A model generated the notes under the pieces. That model saw nothing but the letters and a program-made list of their open reading frames with translations. It had not been told where the DNA came from and searched no databases. From Acidobacteriaceae bacterium (lineage in GTDB: Bacteria; Acidobacteriota; Terriglobia; Terriglobales; Acidobacteriaceae), in NCBI GenBank assembly GCA_003168355.1, contig PMSQ01000085.1, positions 613 through 43,828 on the forward strand: 43,216 bases of DNA, given 5' to 3'. This document shows, piece after piece, positions 9,479 to 18,083 of the stretch. Position 1 is the stretch's first letter; the number at the start of each line of letters is the position of its first letter. A program made the position numbers and the translations under genes.

Positions 9479-10369
9479 CTACCTGATAGTTTTCCTAGCA
9501 AGTGCCCTAAGTCTCGCGGCGCCTTGCGGTCCTAGCGGCCTTGTCTCGACCTCGATCTGCACGGCAGTGCTCACGTTGTTCCCGGAACGGCTCCCCGTAG
9601 TGGCATCAAAGCCGCAAGCGTTCAGCGCATCAACGAGTGCATGTGCTACCTGTCGACTTTGCGGCGTGCCCATATCAACAACTTCTACACCGCTTCTGAG
9701 TTTGGCGAAGGCGGCATCAAACGGGAGGCCGACCTCCTGCATTTCGATTATTCCGCCTGGCGTCGGCACGACCCACTTGGCATCGTGGAGTACCTTGGCG
9801 AGGTCCCATGCAAAGGTGAACCCTTCCGCATCCCCACCGAAGTACACAATGCCGACGCCCTCACCCGCGAATTGGCTTAATCGCTCTTGTAACAGGGCGT
9901 TCTCTTTAGGGCCTAGCCTTCGTGCCGCCAAAGCCTCTTCGATCTCCACGCGAGCCAATCGTTCATCCTCTGCTTCCTTTTGCAAGCTTGCTGCATCTTT
10001 CTTTAACTGCTCCGATTCCTTCTCATTTGCGGAGGCTCGTTCGTTGGCGTGGGATGCATCGTCCCTTGCAATTCCACCTTGGCGCTCTGCTTCTGCCGCC
10101 TTCTGCTCTGCGTCTGCGATAACGTATCCCGACAGTTGCGACGTATGAACTGCGCTCAGGAGTTCTCCGGCTATGCCCAGTATGAGAATCATCAAGGATA
10201 GCCGCGCCAGCTTGTGTTTTGATTGCTCGCTTTTTGGAAAACGCGTGAATTCAGCTATAAATTCGCCCACGCAACCAAGGAACACGGTTGCTGTGGAGAC
10301 ATATCCGACCCATTCCCAGCAATTTAATGCAGCCTTTAGAGACCCGATCTCGGAGTCTGTCAGAGTCAT
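9479..10369 (-). CDS. Two-TM coiled-coil protein of unknown function
   Basis: The 296-residue protein has two hydrophobic segments at about residues 20-40 and 55-72. A long charged coiled coil follows at about 85-152, rich in Ala, Glu and Lys with heptad spacing. The C-terminal alpha/beta-looking domain (about 155-296) includes GVGIVYFGGDAEGFTFAWDL and ends in EVETRPLG. Proteins with this plan occur sporadically in bacteria and are uncharacterised, and no enzymatic motif is evident. It lies alone between glnS and gltX, downstream of a tRNA remnant, so it looks like an accessory insertion. The ATG at 10369 has no strong ribosome binding site. Confidence 0.7.
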   Translation of the reverse strand: MTLTDSEIGSLKAALNCWEWVGYVSTATVFLGCVGEFIAEFTRFPKSEQSKHKLARLSLMILILGIAGELLSAVHTSQLSGYVIADAEQKAAEAERQGGIARDDASHANERASANEKESEQLKKDAASLQKEAEDERLARVEIEEALAARRLGPKENALLQERLSQFAGEGVGIVYFGGDAEGFTFAWDLAKVLHDAKWVVPTPGGIIEMQEVGLPFDAAFAKLRSGVEVVDMGTPQSRQVAHALVDALNACGFDATTGSRSGNNVSTAVQIEVETRPLGPQGAARLRALARKTIR

Positions 10370-10445
10370 ATTGCTTCATGAGACAGCCCAAACTGGGAAC
10401 AGTTTGTGGTTTTGCTTGGCGCTTCCACATTACCCCAGAAGACTG

Positions 10446-12071
10446 CTACGTGATGTTCAACTGTGTCGCCTGCCCGATGCGCGCCAGCGTCGTCTCCCGC
10501 CCCAGCACCTCCAGCGTCTCAAACAGCGGCGGCGCATTCTTCCGCCCGCAGACTGCTACGCGGATGGGCTGGAACATCTGTCCAGCCTTGACTCCCAGCT
10601 CCTGTGCGGCGGCACGCAGAGCCTGATCCAGCGGGTCGTGTTTGAATTCGACACTCGCCAGCACTTCGCGGGCCCGCGCAAGAACCTTCACAGCCATGGC
10701 CGCGTCCCCTTTCTGCGGAATGAGTTCGGCCGGATCGTAGGGTGGCAGTTGGTCGACGAAAAAGAAGTCGGCGGCGGTGAGCACGTCGCGCAGCAGCTTG
10801 ATTCGCTCACGGATCAGTGGCGTGATCCGCAGCATCTTTTCCGCATCTACACTGAATCCCGCCCCGCGCACAATCGGCAGCAGCCGTGCGCTTAACTCTT
10901 CCACCGGCAAACCGCGGATGTGCTCGGCATTCAGCCAAAGAGCTTTGGGGTCGAAAGTTTCTTCGGGATAGAAAAGCAGGTTCCCTTCGGCAAGCTCAGG
11001 GCAGGCTCTCCCCTGAGCTGCGCTCAGGGCCGGAATGACAACGTTGGTTGAGATGGCCGATTCCTTAAAGTTCACCACGGCGTTCGAACGGTTAATGCCT
11101 TCGAGCGAGAACGCATCGGTGAGTTCCTTCAGTGACATGTTCTCGCGGTCGTTTTTTGGCGACCAGCCCAGCAGGCAGAGGAAGTTGATGAAAGCATCCG
11201 GCAGAAATCCGGCATCGCGGTACGTTGTAACGCTGACCACGGGACCGTGGCGGCGCTTGGAAAGCTTGGTGCCGTCGGGCGCAACCAGCAGCGGCAAATG
11301 TGCGAATTGCGGCGGCGTGAACCCGGCAGCTTCAAAGATGAGCACGTGCTTGAAAGTGTTCGTGAGGTGATCCTGGCCGCGGATGATGTGGGAAATGCGC
11401 AGGTCGGCGTCATCGGCGCAAGATGCGAGGTGGTAGGTCGGCATGCCGTCGGAACGGAGCAGGGCGAAGTCTTCGATGTCGGCAGCAGCTTTTATTTGCT
11501 CGCCGTAAACTGCATCTTTGAAGTGGACAGACAATTTGCCTTCGGCAAATCGGACAGCCGAGGGCGGCTGTCCCCACATGGTCTCTTCGCGCGGCACGCG
11601 AAAACGCAAGGCAAATAGCTCTCCGGCGGCGGCGCGGCGGTCACTTTCCTCGCGCGAAAGTTCACGCGCTCCGGGATTGAACAGCCAGGTTCCCTGCGCG
11701 CCGGATTTTTCGCTGTCGCCGGTATGGGCAGGCGTAAAGTCGCGATAAGCAAGGCCTTTCTCGAATATCGTCCACGCAGTCTTGCGGTGTAGTTCGATAC
11801 GCTCGGATTGTTTGTACTCTTCGTCCCAGCCTGGTTTATCCCAGCCAAGGCTCAGCCACTTCAATCCCTCGAAAATCGAATCCACCGAGGCCTGGGTGTT
11901 GCGCTCGACATCGGTGTCGTCGAGGCGAAGGATCATGGCGCCACCATTATGGCGGGCATAGAGCCAGTTAAAAATGAATGTGCGCGCGCTGCCCACGTGC
12001 AGAAAACCGGTAGGCGAAGGCGCGAAGCGCACACGCGGCTGGGGCGATTTGGAATGAATGGCTTCGGGCAT
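10446..12071 (-). CDS. gltX: Glutamyl-tRNA synthetase with an in-frame repeat insertion
   Basis: GluRS charges tRNA-Glu and supplies substrate for translation and, through glutamyl-tRNA reductase, for haem synthesis. The class I signature is [16 protein letters not shown] (residues about 15-30). The KMSKS equivalent is in [10 protein letters not shown], and WLNAEHIRG marks the start of the anticodon-binding part. Between NFKE and [12 protein letters not shown] is an extra stretch of about 32 residues containing [17 protein letters not shown]. It is encoded by a chromosomal repeat. The whole protein is 541 residues, long for a GluRS, with the catalytic motifs intact, so it is probably functional. 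No good ribosome binding site precedes the ATG. Confidence 0.95.
   Translation of the reverse strand: MPEAIHSKSPQPRVRFAPSPTGFLHVGSARTFIFNWLYARHNGGAMILRLDDTDVERNTQASVDSIFEGLKWLSLGWDKPGWDEEYKQSERIELHRKTAWTIFEKGLAYRDFTPAHTGDSEKSGAQGTWLFNPGARELSREESDRRAAAGELFALRFRVPREETMWGQPPSAVRFAEGKLSVHFKDAVYGEQIKAAADIEDFALLRSDGMPTYHLASCADDADLRISHIIRGQDHLTNTFKHVLIFEAAGFTPPQFAHLPLLVAPDGTKLSKRRHGPVVSVTTYRDAGFLPDAFINFLCLLGWSPKNDRENMSLKELTDAFSLEGINRSNAVVNFKESAISTNVVIPALSAAQGRACPELAEGNLLFYPEETFDPKALWLNAEHIRGLPVEELSARLLPIVRGAGFSVDAEKMLRITPLIRERIKLLRDVLTAADFFFVDQLPPYDPAELIPQKGDAAMAVKVLARAREVLASVEFKHDPLDQALRAAAQELGVKAGQMFQPIRVAVCGRKNAPPLFETLEVLGRETTLARIGQATQLNIT
10982..11043 (-). repeat. Repeat copy inserted in frame in gltX
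   Basis: On the minus strand the segment begins TTGTCATTCCGGCCCTGAGC, passes through AGCCTGCCCTGAGCTTGCCG and ends GAAGGGAA. The core AGCCTGyCCTGAGC plus a nearby GCCGAAGGG or GTCGAAGGG is also present in the elements at 12133-12306 and 17921-18030. It adds about 21 codons without breaking the gltX frame. Homologous GluRS proteins normally pass directly from the ~NF motif to the FDPKALWLN region, from family knowledge. Confidence 0.7.
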
Positions 12072-12132
12072 AAGTAACGGAAGTTCGATGGTATGGGGGC
12101 GAGAAAAGTATCGTCAAGCGAACCGGAAACGT

Positions 12133-12306
12133 GTAGTGGTGCAGTTTGATAAGGAAGCGAGCCAAACGCGCGATTATTGCGTCGCAAAGAACCCTTCGGC
12201 GCCCTGCGTTTGCTCAGGGCAGGCTGCGACGCTTCGCGCGGCTCGCCCAGATTCCTCACGGCGCAAAGAACGCTTGTTCGGAATGACAATCAAACTGCAC
12301 CACTAC
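12133..12306. repeat. 174-bp inverted-repeat element (MITE-like)
   Basis: Perfect 18-bp terminal inverted repeats, GTAGTGGTGCAGTTTGAT at 12133-12150 and its reverse complement at 12289-12306, enclose non-coding DNA. Inside, on the minus strand, are TTGTCATTCCG, GAGGAATCTGGG, CAGCCTGCCCTGAGC and GCCGAAGGG, the same repeat core found inside gltX. Just outside lie near-identical direct repeats, CGGAAACG at 12124-12131 and CGGAAAACG at 12307-12315, resembling a target-site duplication. No transposase is encoded. It occupies most of the 407-bp gap between gltX and the next gene. The rest of the gap holds nothing recognisable. Confidence 0.7.
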
Positions 12307-12478
12307 CGGAAAACGATTTCTGAGTCAAGTGGTTGATTCTAAGTAGCCTAGAGTTAGGACAATGTACTTAAATCCTGTTGTGTTCACACCCCTGGCTGTG
12401 AAAACATTAGAACATTAAGTTATTAGATTCTTCCAACGCTTTTGACCCAGATCTACCAGGAACTCTTCGCCGGGATTC

Positions 12479-15400
12479 ATGAATAGCATCGCCACCAGTA
12501 TCGTCATCATTCCCGGCGTCGTTGCTCTGTTGCTGTGCCTGCTGTTCACTTATCTCTACCAGCAGAGCCGCCAAGCCTACTTCCGCGCCTGGCAGGTTGC
12601 GTGGGCCTGCTATTCCATTCATTATGCGCTGGATGCAATCCACTATTACCGGCCGCCGGCGACAGCCGCGTTCTTTCTTGGTTCTTTGTTCTCGATCGCG
12701 ACGGCGATGTGCATCTTCGTCTCGACGCGCCTGATGCGCGGGCCTTTTCGCCTGCGCTGGTATGACGGCACTTTGGCTTTGGCCGGAGTCGCAGCATGCT
12801 GCGCCGATTTGCGGGTTCGTCTCACGACCAGCGGACTTCCAATGGGCGAGCGTCCGCCGAGCCTCGAAGTCATTTTCCTCATTGCGGTGCTGCTGTATTG
12901 TTCGGCGGCTTTCTATTTGCATGCTCACCGCAGAGGTTCACCTGCCTTCACACTGCTCGCTCTTTCGCTAGCGCTATGGGCGGTGCTGATGGGCGCCGTC
13001 CAGTCCGGCAACGCGTGGATGGAGATGTTTGGCAGCGTTGGCCACGTCCTTGGGCCGGTACCGCAGATGTTGCTGGGCATCGCGATGGTGATGGTGCTGT
13101 TTGAGAACGAGCGCAACGCCGTGCAGGAGAATACCCTCGCTCTCTCAACCCTGGGCGCGGATCCGCGGCGGTTGCTCTCGGCCGACGACTTGCTGCCGAG
13201 TATGCAATCGGCACTGGACCGGCTGGCCGGCGCTTTGTCGGCGCGGCGGGCCGTCATCTACATCTCGGAACGCTGGCGTGGTCTGTTGCCCTCGGTGGAG
13301 CGTGGATTTTCTCCGGCTTTCCTGGATACCTTAACCCAGAGTGGCGTGGGGGAGTACATCTGCGACCTGGCCTATCGGCACGGCGGGCTCTTCACCGTGC
13401 ATGACCTGGCTCAGATGACAGAGCCGCCGCTGCCCATGGGATCTGCCGGCGCCTTCGCCGACCTCAAACGCGTTCTCAAGGACGCGGAGATTCGCAATCT
13501 GACCGCCGTGAGCCTGCAGACTCGCGACCACGCATTCGGCGTGATTCTATTTCCTCATGCCCAGCGCAGAGCGTTCGGGACTTCCGGTCCGCGTCTTATG
13601 GTGGGACTGGCGTTGCAACTCGGGCTCACCATCGACAATTATGTGATCGCGCACGACGCTCATCGCCGCACCCAGGAGTACGAACTGCTCACCGAGATCG
13701 GGCAAGCCATCAGCTCGCGCCTCGATCAGGATGAGGTGCTGCGCACCATCCACGACGAGTTAGGGCAGATTTTCAATACCAGCAACTTTTACATCGCCTT
13801 CCAGGAAGGGGACGAAATCCGCTTCGAGCTGGAAGTCGAGGACAATCGCATTCTGCCCAAACGGTCGCGCAAGCCGGAGAATGCCTTCACCGAATACGTG
13901 ATCCGCACCGGGCAGCCATTGCTGATCCGGTCCGACCTGGAGAAGACGCGTGCTCGATTGGGCATCACCTACCGGCCGGAGCATCCCGCCAAGTGCTTGT
14001 GCGTGGCGCCGATCCTGCTGGGCAACAAGCCGGCGGGAGTTATGGTCGCCATGAGCACCGAAAAGGAGTTTGTGTTCGAGCAGCGCGACCTCGACGTGCT
14101 CATGACCGCGGCGGGCCAGGTATCGGTTGCGGTGGAAAATGCGCGACTGTTCGCCGAGGAGCAACGGCGTTCCCGCCAGTTGGCATTCCTCAACAATATT
14201 TCGCGCACCGCTATTTCGAGCGACGATCCGGTACACATGCTCGGGCAGATCGTCGGCGAAATCCAAAAGAACTTCAGCTTCGATCACATTGGCATCGGCC
14301 TGCTCGACTATGGCACCAAGGAGATCGAGATTAAGGCGGAAGCTGGGGCCACCGCGCATGCCATGGGGAAACGAATTCCGCTGGGAATAGGGATTCTTGG
14401 ACGCGTGGCTCGGACCGGCGAGCGGGCCTTGGTACACAACGGCGTGGAAGGCCAGATGGGCGCGATTCTAGCGGAGTCGCGCTCCGTGCTGTGCATTCCG
14501 ATCACCTATGGCGAGACCCTGCTGGGCGCGCTGAACATCGAAAGCCGCAACGACAAGGCATTCTTCCCGCAGGACGTCCTAATTCTCAACACCCTGGCGG
14601 ACCTGCTAGCCACCGCTCTGCACAATGCTTTCGTCTTTCAGAAGCTGCAACAGCAATCCATCACCGACGGATTGACGGGAATTAAAACCCGGCGTTTTTT
14701 TTGGGAAGCGCTCTCGGCCGAGTGGAAGCGCGCTTCGCGCTCGGGACGCCCGTTCTCCGTGGTGCTGATCGATCTGGACAAATTCAAGGAAGTGAACGAC
14801 ACCATGGGCCACTTCGAAGGCGACCTTGTGCTGGCTCGGGTTGGACGGCTTTTGGAGCAGAAGTCCCGGCAATCGAACGTGGTCGCCCGCTACGGCGGAG
14901 ATGAGTTCATCATCCTCATGCCTGAAACCGGGCGGGAGCAGGCCGAGGTGCTGGCGGAACGCTTGCGCCAGTGGATTACCAGCGATCCGATGCTAAGCGA
15001 ACACCACATCACAGGCAGCTTCGGCGTAGCCAGTTTCCCAACCCACGGTTTCTCGGTCGAGGACATCATCCGCGTGGCCGACGCCGGCATGTATGTTTCG
15101 AAACGTTCGGGAGGCAATCGCGTGTCCGCGGCCGAAGAATTTGCCGCGGGCGAGGAGTTTGCTCCTCAACGCCAGCAGATTTCCTCCTATATCGAGGGCT
15201 TTCTGCAACGTGAGCACAACGGCCCTGAGCATCTGGAAGAACTGGGTTCGATGCTAGTGAAGCTTTGTGGCGGCGAAGAAGACTGCAATGTTCCTCTGCT
15301 CAAGGAATCGATTGAAGTCCTCAGCCGGGCCGCGGAATCGCGGGAGCTGCGCACCGCCGGCCACGGCGACCTGGTAGCCCGCTACACGGATGTTCTTGCG

Positions 15401-15877
15401 CGGGCGCTCCATCTGCCGCCGGAGGAAGCCGCCGATCTGGTCTATGCCGCGCGCATTCACGATGTCGGCAAGATCTTTGTGCCGGAGCGCATCCTGAATA
15501 AACCGGGCCCCCTCACCGACGACGAGTTTTTTCTGGTGCGGATGCACGCGCGTGTGGGCGCCGAGATTGCCGGCATTCTGCCGCATAGCGCCATGATGCG
15601 CCAGGCCATCGAACATCATCACCAGCGCTTCGACGGCACGGGTTACCCGGATGGCGCAAAAGGTGAACAGATCCCCTTGTGGGCCCGCATTGTCGCCCTC
15701 GCCGATGCCTATGCCAACATGCTGACCGAGCAGTCGATTGCCGCCGCACGAACTCCGGACCAAGCCCTCGATGAACTGGGCAAGATGAGCGGCACGCGCT
15801 TCGACGGGATGCTGGTTCGTTTGCTGTTGCGAGAATTGAAGCCGGAACGCGCTTCGTCGTCGAGCCTGGGAAGCTAG
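12479..15877 (+). CDS. 7TM-GAF3-GGDEF-HD-GYP cyclic-di-GMP signalling protein
   Basis: The 1132-residue protein starts with about seven hydrophobic segments (1-215). Three GAF-like domains follow (about 220-390, 397-560, 562-720), then a GGDEF domain (about 725-895) and a C-terminal HD-GYP domain (about 950-1115). The GGDEF active site is intact (RYGGDEF, 806-810). The residues five positions upstream are RQSN rather than RxxD, so the usual product-inhibition site is absent. The HD-GYP domain keeps HD (994-995, HDVGK) and HHHQRFDGTGYP (1046-1057). GGDEF domains make c-di-GMP and HD-GYP domains degrade it, so the protein is potentially bifunctional, controlled by signals to its GAF and membrane parts. 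No clear ribosome binding site is seen. Confidence 0.93.
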   Translation: MNSIATSIVIIPGVVALLLCLLFTYLYQQSRQAYFRAWQVAWACYSIHYALDAIHYYRPPATAAFFLGSLFSIATAMCIFVSTRLMRGPFRLRWYDGTLALAGVAACCADLRVRLTTSGLPMGERPPSLEVIFLIAVLLYCSAAFYLHAHRRGSPAFTLLALSLALWAVLMGAVQSGNAWMEMFGSVGHVLGPVPQMLLGIAMVMVLFENERNAVQENTLALSTLGADPRRLLSADDLLPSMQSALDRLAGALSARRAVIYISERWRGLLPSVERGFSPAFLDTLTQSGVGEYICDLAYRHGGLFTVHDLAQMTEPPLPMGSAGAFADLKRVLKDAEIRNLTAVSLQTRDHAFGVILFPHAQRRAFGTSGPRLMVGLALQLGLTIDNYVIAHDAHRRTQEYELLTEIGQAISSRLDQDEVLRTIHDELGQIFNTSNFYIAFQEGDEIRFELEVEDNRILPKRSRKPENAFTEYVIRTGQPLLIRSDLEKTRARLGITYRPEHPAKCLCVAPILLGNKPAGVMVAMSTEKEFVFEQRDLDVLMTAAGQVSVAVENARLFAEEQRRSRQLAFLNNISRTAISSDDPVHMLGQIVGEIQKNFSFDHIGIGLLDYGTKEIEIKAEAGATAHAMGKRIPLGIGILGRVARTGERALVHNGVEGQMGAILAESRSVLCIPITYGETLLGALNIESRNDKAFFPQDVLILNTLADLLATALHNAFVFQKLQQQSITDGLTGIKTRRFFWEALSAEWKRASRSGRPFSVVLIDLDKFKEVNDTMGHFEGDLVLARVGRLLEQKSRQSNVVARYGGDEFIILMPETGREQAEVLAERLRQWITSDPMLSEHHITGSFGVASFPTHGFSVEDIIRVADAGMYVSKRSGGNRVSAAEEFAAGEEFAPQRQQISSYIEGFLQREHNGPEHLEELGSMLVKLCGGEEDCNVPLLKESIEVLSRAAESRELRTAGHGDLVARYTDVLARALHLPPEEAADLVYAARIHDVGKIFVPERILNKPGPLTDDEFFLVRMHARVGAEIAGILPHSAMMRQAIEHHHQRFDGTGYPDGAKGEQIPLWARIVALADAYANMLTEQSIAAARTPDQALDELGKMSGTRFDGMLVRLLLRELKPERASSSSLGS

Positions 15878-15980
15878 ATTGGAATTTTGGTAAATGCCTC
15901 CACTCACCCGCGTATCCATCGGTCGCCGGAAAAGCGCATGTCGGGTGTTCGCACCCAAACGAATACCGGAGGAATCGTCG

Positions 15981-16985
15981 ATGAGCGCAGTCGAACCGCA
16001 ACCAGTCAAGGCCGCTTTCGAAATCAAAAAAGGATCTTGGCAGGTGATGACTCTTAGTGAGACGGAAGTGGAGAAGTATCTCGACCCGCAAGAGCTTTTT
16101 GATGGGCTCGAAGACGGCTTTCGCGGGCTGGAGTTGGGCGAAGTTCAGTCTCCGCATCGGCCTCAACTTTCAATTCCCGGCAAGGGTTACTCCCTGGCGA
16201 TGGCGGCCTGGCGTCCCGGTATGCAAATGACGGTCAAGATTGTCAACATCTTCGACGGTAATCTGGACGTCGATCTGCCGAACCACTTAGCTTTGATTAA
16301 CCTGTTCGATCCCAACACCGGCGCTCCTTCCTGCGTTATGGATGGCACGTACATTACGGGTGTCCGGACCGCCGCGGCTTCGGTTCTTTCAGCCCGCATG
16401 TTGAGCCGGAGCGGATCCCAGATTGCCACCGTGATCGGGGCGGGCGTGCAAGGACGTGAGCACTTGCGACTGCTCCCATTGATTCGGGATTTCGAACGTA
16501 TCAACGTTTACTCGCTACGCTTTGAAGACGCTCAGAAGCTTGCCGCCCAGAGCGAAATCGCATGTGCAATCACCGACGTGGAAGCAGCCGTGCGTGAGTC
16601 GGACGTCGTGTGTCTGGCAACTCACTCACCTACGCCGGTCATTCAGGCCGACTGGGTGAAGAACGGTACTCACGTGTCCTCTGTAGGATATTCCCCGCCG
16701 AACGGCGAACTCCCCGGTGATCTAGCCAGAAAACATCGCCTCTTTGTCGAAACGCTAGACGCTTTTCAGCCGGCTCCGGTTGGCTGCGGCGAACTCGCGG
16801 GGCTGGACACCTCCACGGGAACCACTCTCGGAGCCGTGGCTCTTGGCCGCAAGGCAGGCCGACTGAACGACGTCGAAATTACCGTCTACAAGGCCATGGG
16901 CGTCGCCATGGAGGATATGGTCGCTGCCAATCTCGCTTATCAGAGGGCCAAACGAGAAGGCGGCGGAGGCGTGATGGCCTGGTGA
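15981..16985 (+). CDS. Ornithine cyclodeaminase / mu-crystallin family protein
   Basis: The 334-residue protein belongs to the NAD(P)-binding family that includes ornithine cyclodeaminase, alanine dehydrogenase of archaeal type and ketimine reductases. The Rossmann motif is VIGAGVQGREHL, preceded by the family string GVRTAAASVLSARMLSR. The substrate-side segment KIVNIF and the later THVSSVGYSPPNGELP are also typical. The reaction cannot be assigned from sequence alone: ornithine to proline, or imine reduction, are both possible. The start at 15981 follows GGAGG with 8-nt spacing, whereas the open frame extending to 15894 has no such signal. An SDR follows 75 bp downstream, possibly in one transcript. 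Confidence 0.88.
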   Translation: MSAVEPQPVKAAFEIKKGSWQVMTLSETEVEKYLDPQELFDGLEDGFRGLELGEVQSPHRPQLSIPGKGYSLAMAAWRPGMQMTVKIVNIFDGNLDVDLPNHLALINLFDPNTGAPSCVMDGTYITGVRTAAASVLSARMLSRSGSQIATVIGAGVQGREHLRLLPLIRDFERINVYSLRFEDAQKLAAQSEIACAITDVEAAVRESDVVCLATHSPTPVIQADWVKNGTHVSSVGYSPPNGELPGDLARKHRLFVETLDAFQPAPVGCGELAGLDTSTGTTLGAVALGRKAGRLNDVEITVYKAMGVAMEDMVAANLAYQRAKREGGGGVMAW

Positions 16986-17060
16986 TTGTGCGATGGTCCG
17001 GCGGCGCCGTCCGATTCTCTTCCACTTGCAACTTGCGGTCCGAAACCTGAAACTGTTTCC

Positions 17061-17843
17061 ATGTCCATTCCTCTTTCCCTCTCCGGCAAAGTTGCCCTGA
17101 TCACAGGCGGTTCGCGAGGCATCGGCGCAGCCACGGTGCGCATGTTTACCGCAGCGGGCGCGAAAGTCGTATTCAGCTATCAGAAGGCGCGATCGCAAGC
17201 GGAATCTCTGGCGAAGGAATGTGGCGAGGCGAACTGCCATGCGGTCGCGAGCAACCTCACCAGCGCGGATTCGGCTCGCATGCTGATAGCGGACGCCGTC
17301 AAGCATTTCGGACGGCTCGATATTCTCGTCGCCAACCACGGTGTTTGGCCCGCTGAAGACGTAGCCATCGAGAAGATGACGGATGCGCAATGGCGCTCCA
17401 CCCTTTCCATCAACCTGGATGCGGTGTTTGGCCTGGTCAAGTACACAGTTTCCCAGATGAAGTCGCAGCCGCGAACCGATTCTGCCGCAGGGCACATCGT
17501 GCTCATCAGTTCCACCAGCGGCCAGCGCGGGGAAGCCTTCCATTGCGATTACTCCGCCAGCAAGGGCGCGCTGATCAGCATGGTCAAAGGTCTTTCTACC
17601 GAGCTGGCGTCGGCAGGAATTTATGTCAACTCAGTCGCGCCCGGCTGGGTGGATACGGATATGTCGAAACCCGCGCTGGATGATCCGGGAAGCGGCGAAG
17701 AAATTCGGCGCGCCATCCCTTTAGGCCGCGCAGGCACGCCCGAGGAGATTGCCGCTCCGGTACTGTTTCTGTGCACCAAATATGCCAGCTTCATTACCGG
17801 CGAGATTTTCAACGTAAATGGCGGAGCCGTGCTGGCAGGCTAG
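17061..17843 (+). CDS. Short-chain dehydrogenase/reductase (FabG-like)
   Basis: The 260-residue classical SDR has the cofactor motif TGGSRGIG near the N-terminus, NHGV in place of the usual NNAG, a catalytic Ser in LISSTSG, YSASKG (Tyr and Lys of YxxxK), and the C-terminal FITGEIFNVNGG typical of FabG-like reductases. Family members reduce 3-oxoacyl thioesters, sugars or other carbonyls with NAD(P)H; the substrate is unknown. The ATG at 17061 is chosen because the canonical SDR N-terminus (LSGKVALITGG) follows directly. Its close position after the cyclodeaminase-family gene suggests a shared pathway but does not prove it. Confidence 0.9.
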   Translation: MSIPLSLSGKVALITGGSRGIGAATVRMFTAAGAKVVFSYQKARSQAESLAKECGEANCHAVASNLTSADSARMLIADAVKHFGRLDILVANHGVWPAEDVAIEKMTDAQWRSTLSINLDAVFGLVKYTVSQMKSQPRTDSAAGHIVLISSTSGQRGEAFHCDYSASKGALISMVKGLSTELASAGIYVNSVAPGWVDTDMSKPALDDPGSGEEIRRAIPLGRAGTPEEIAAPVLFLCTKYASFITGEIFNVNGGAVLAG

Positions 17844-17920
17844 TCGCGTCGACGCCAAATCCCCGCCTAGAGTGACTCAACCTGTGCTTTTTGCATCCAA
17901 GAAACTGCGGAACTCCGCAA

Positions 17921-18030
17921 CTGCTTGTGTGGCGCGGGCACTCCCTTCGACAAGCTCAGGACAGGCTTTGCGCGCGAACGTTTTCGACACTGTATGCAAG
18001 CGGGCAAGAGTGCCCGCGCCACACAAGCAG
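17921..18030. repeat. 110-bp hairpin element with 23-bp perfect inverted repeats
   Basis: CTGCTTGTGTGGCGCGGGCA plus CTC at 17921-17943 is the exact reverse complement of 18008-18030. The 64-bp interior contains TTCGACAAGCTCAGGACAGG, whose minus-strand form shares CCTGyCCTGAGC with the gltX insertion and the 12133-12306 element. No coding potential is seen. It lies about 80 bp after the SDR gene and 53 bp before the next gene, so it may fold as a long hairpin in the 3' untranslated region. No target-site duplication is evident. Confidence 0.7.
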
Positions 18031-18083
18031 CGGTGCAACAGCTACAATTTCCTGTTCGGGCACTACTGGTACTGACCGGCTGA

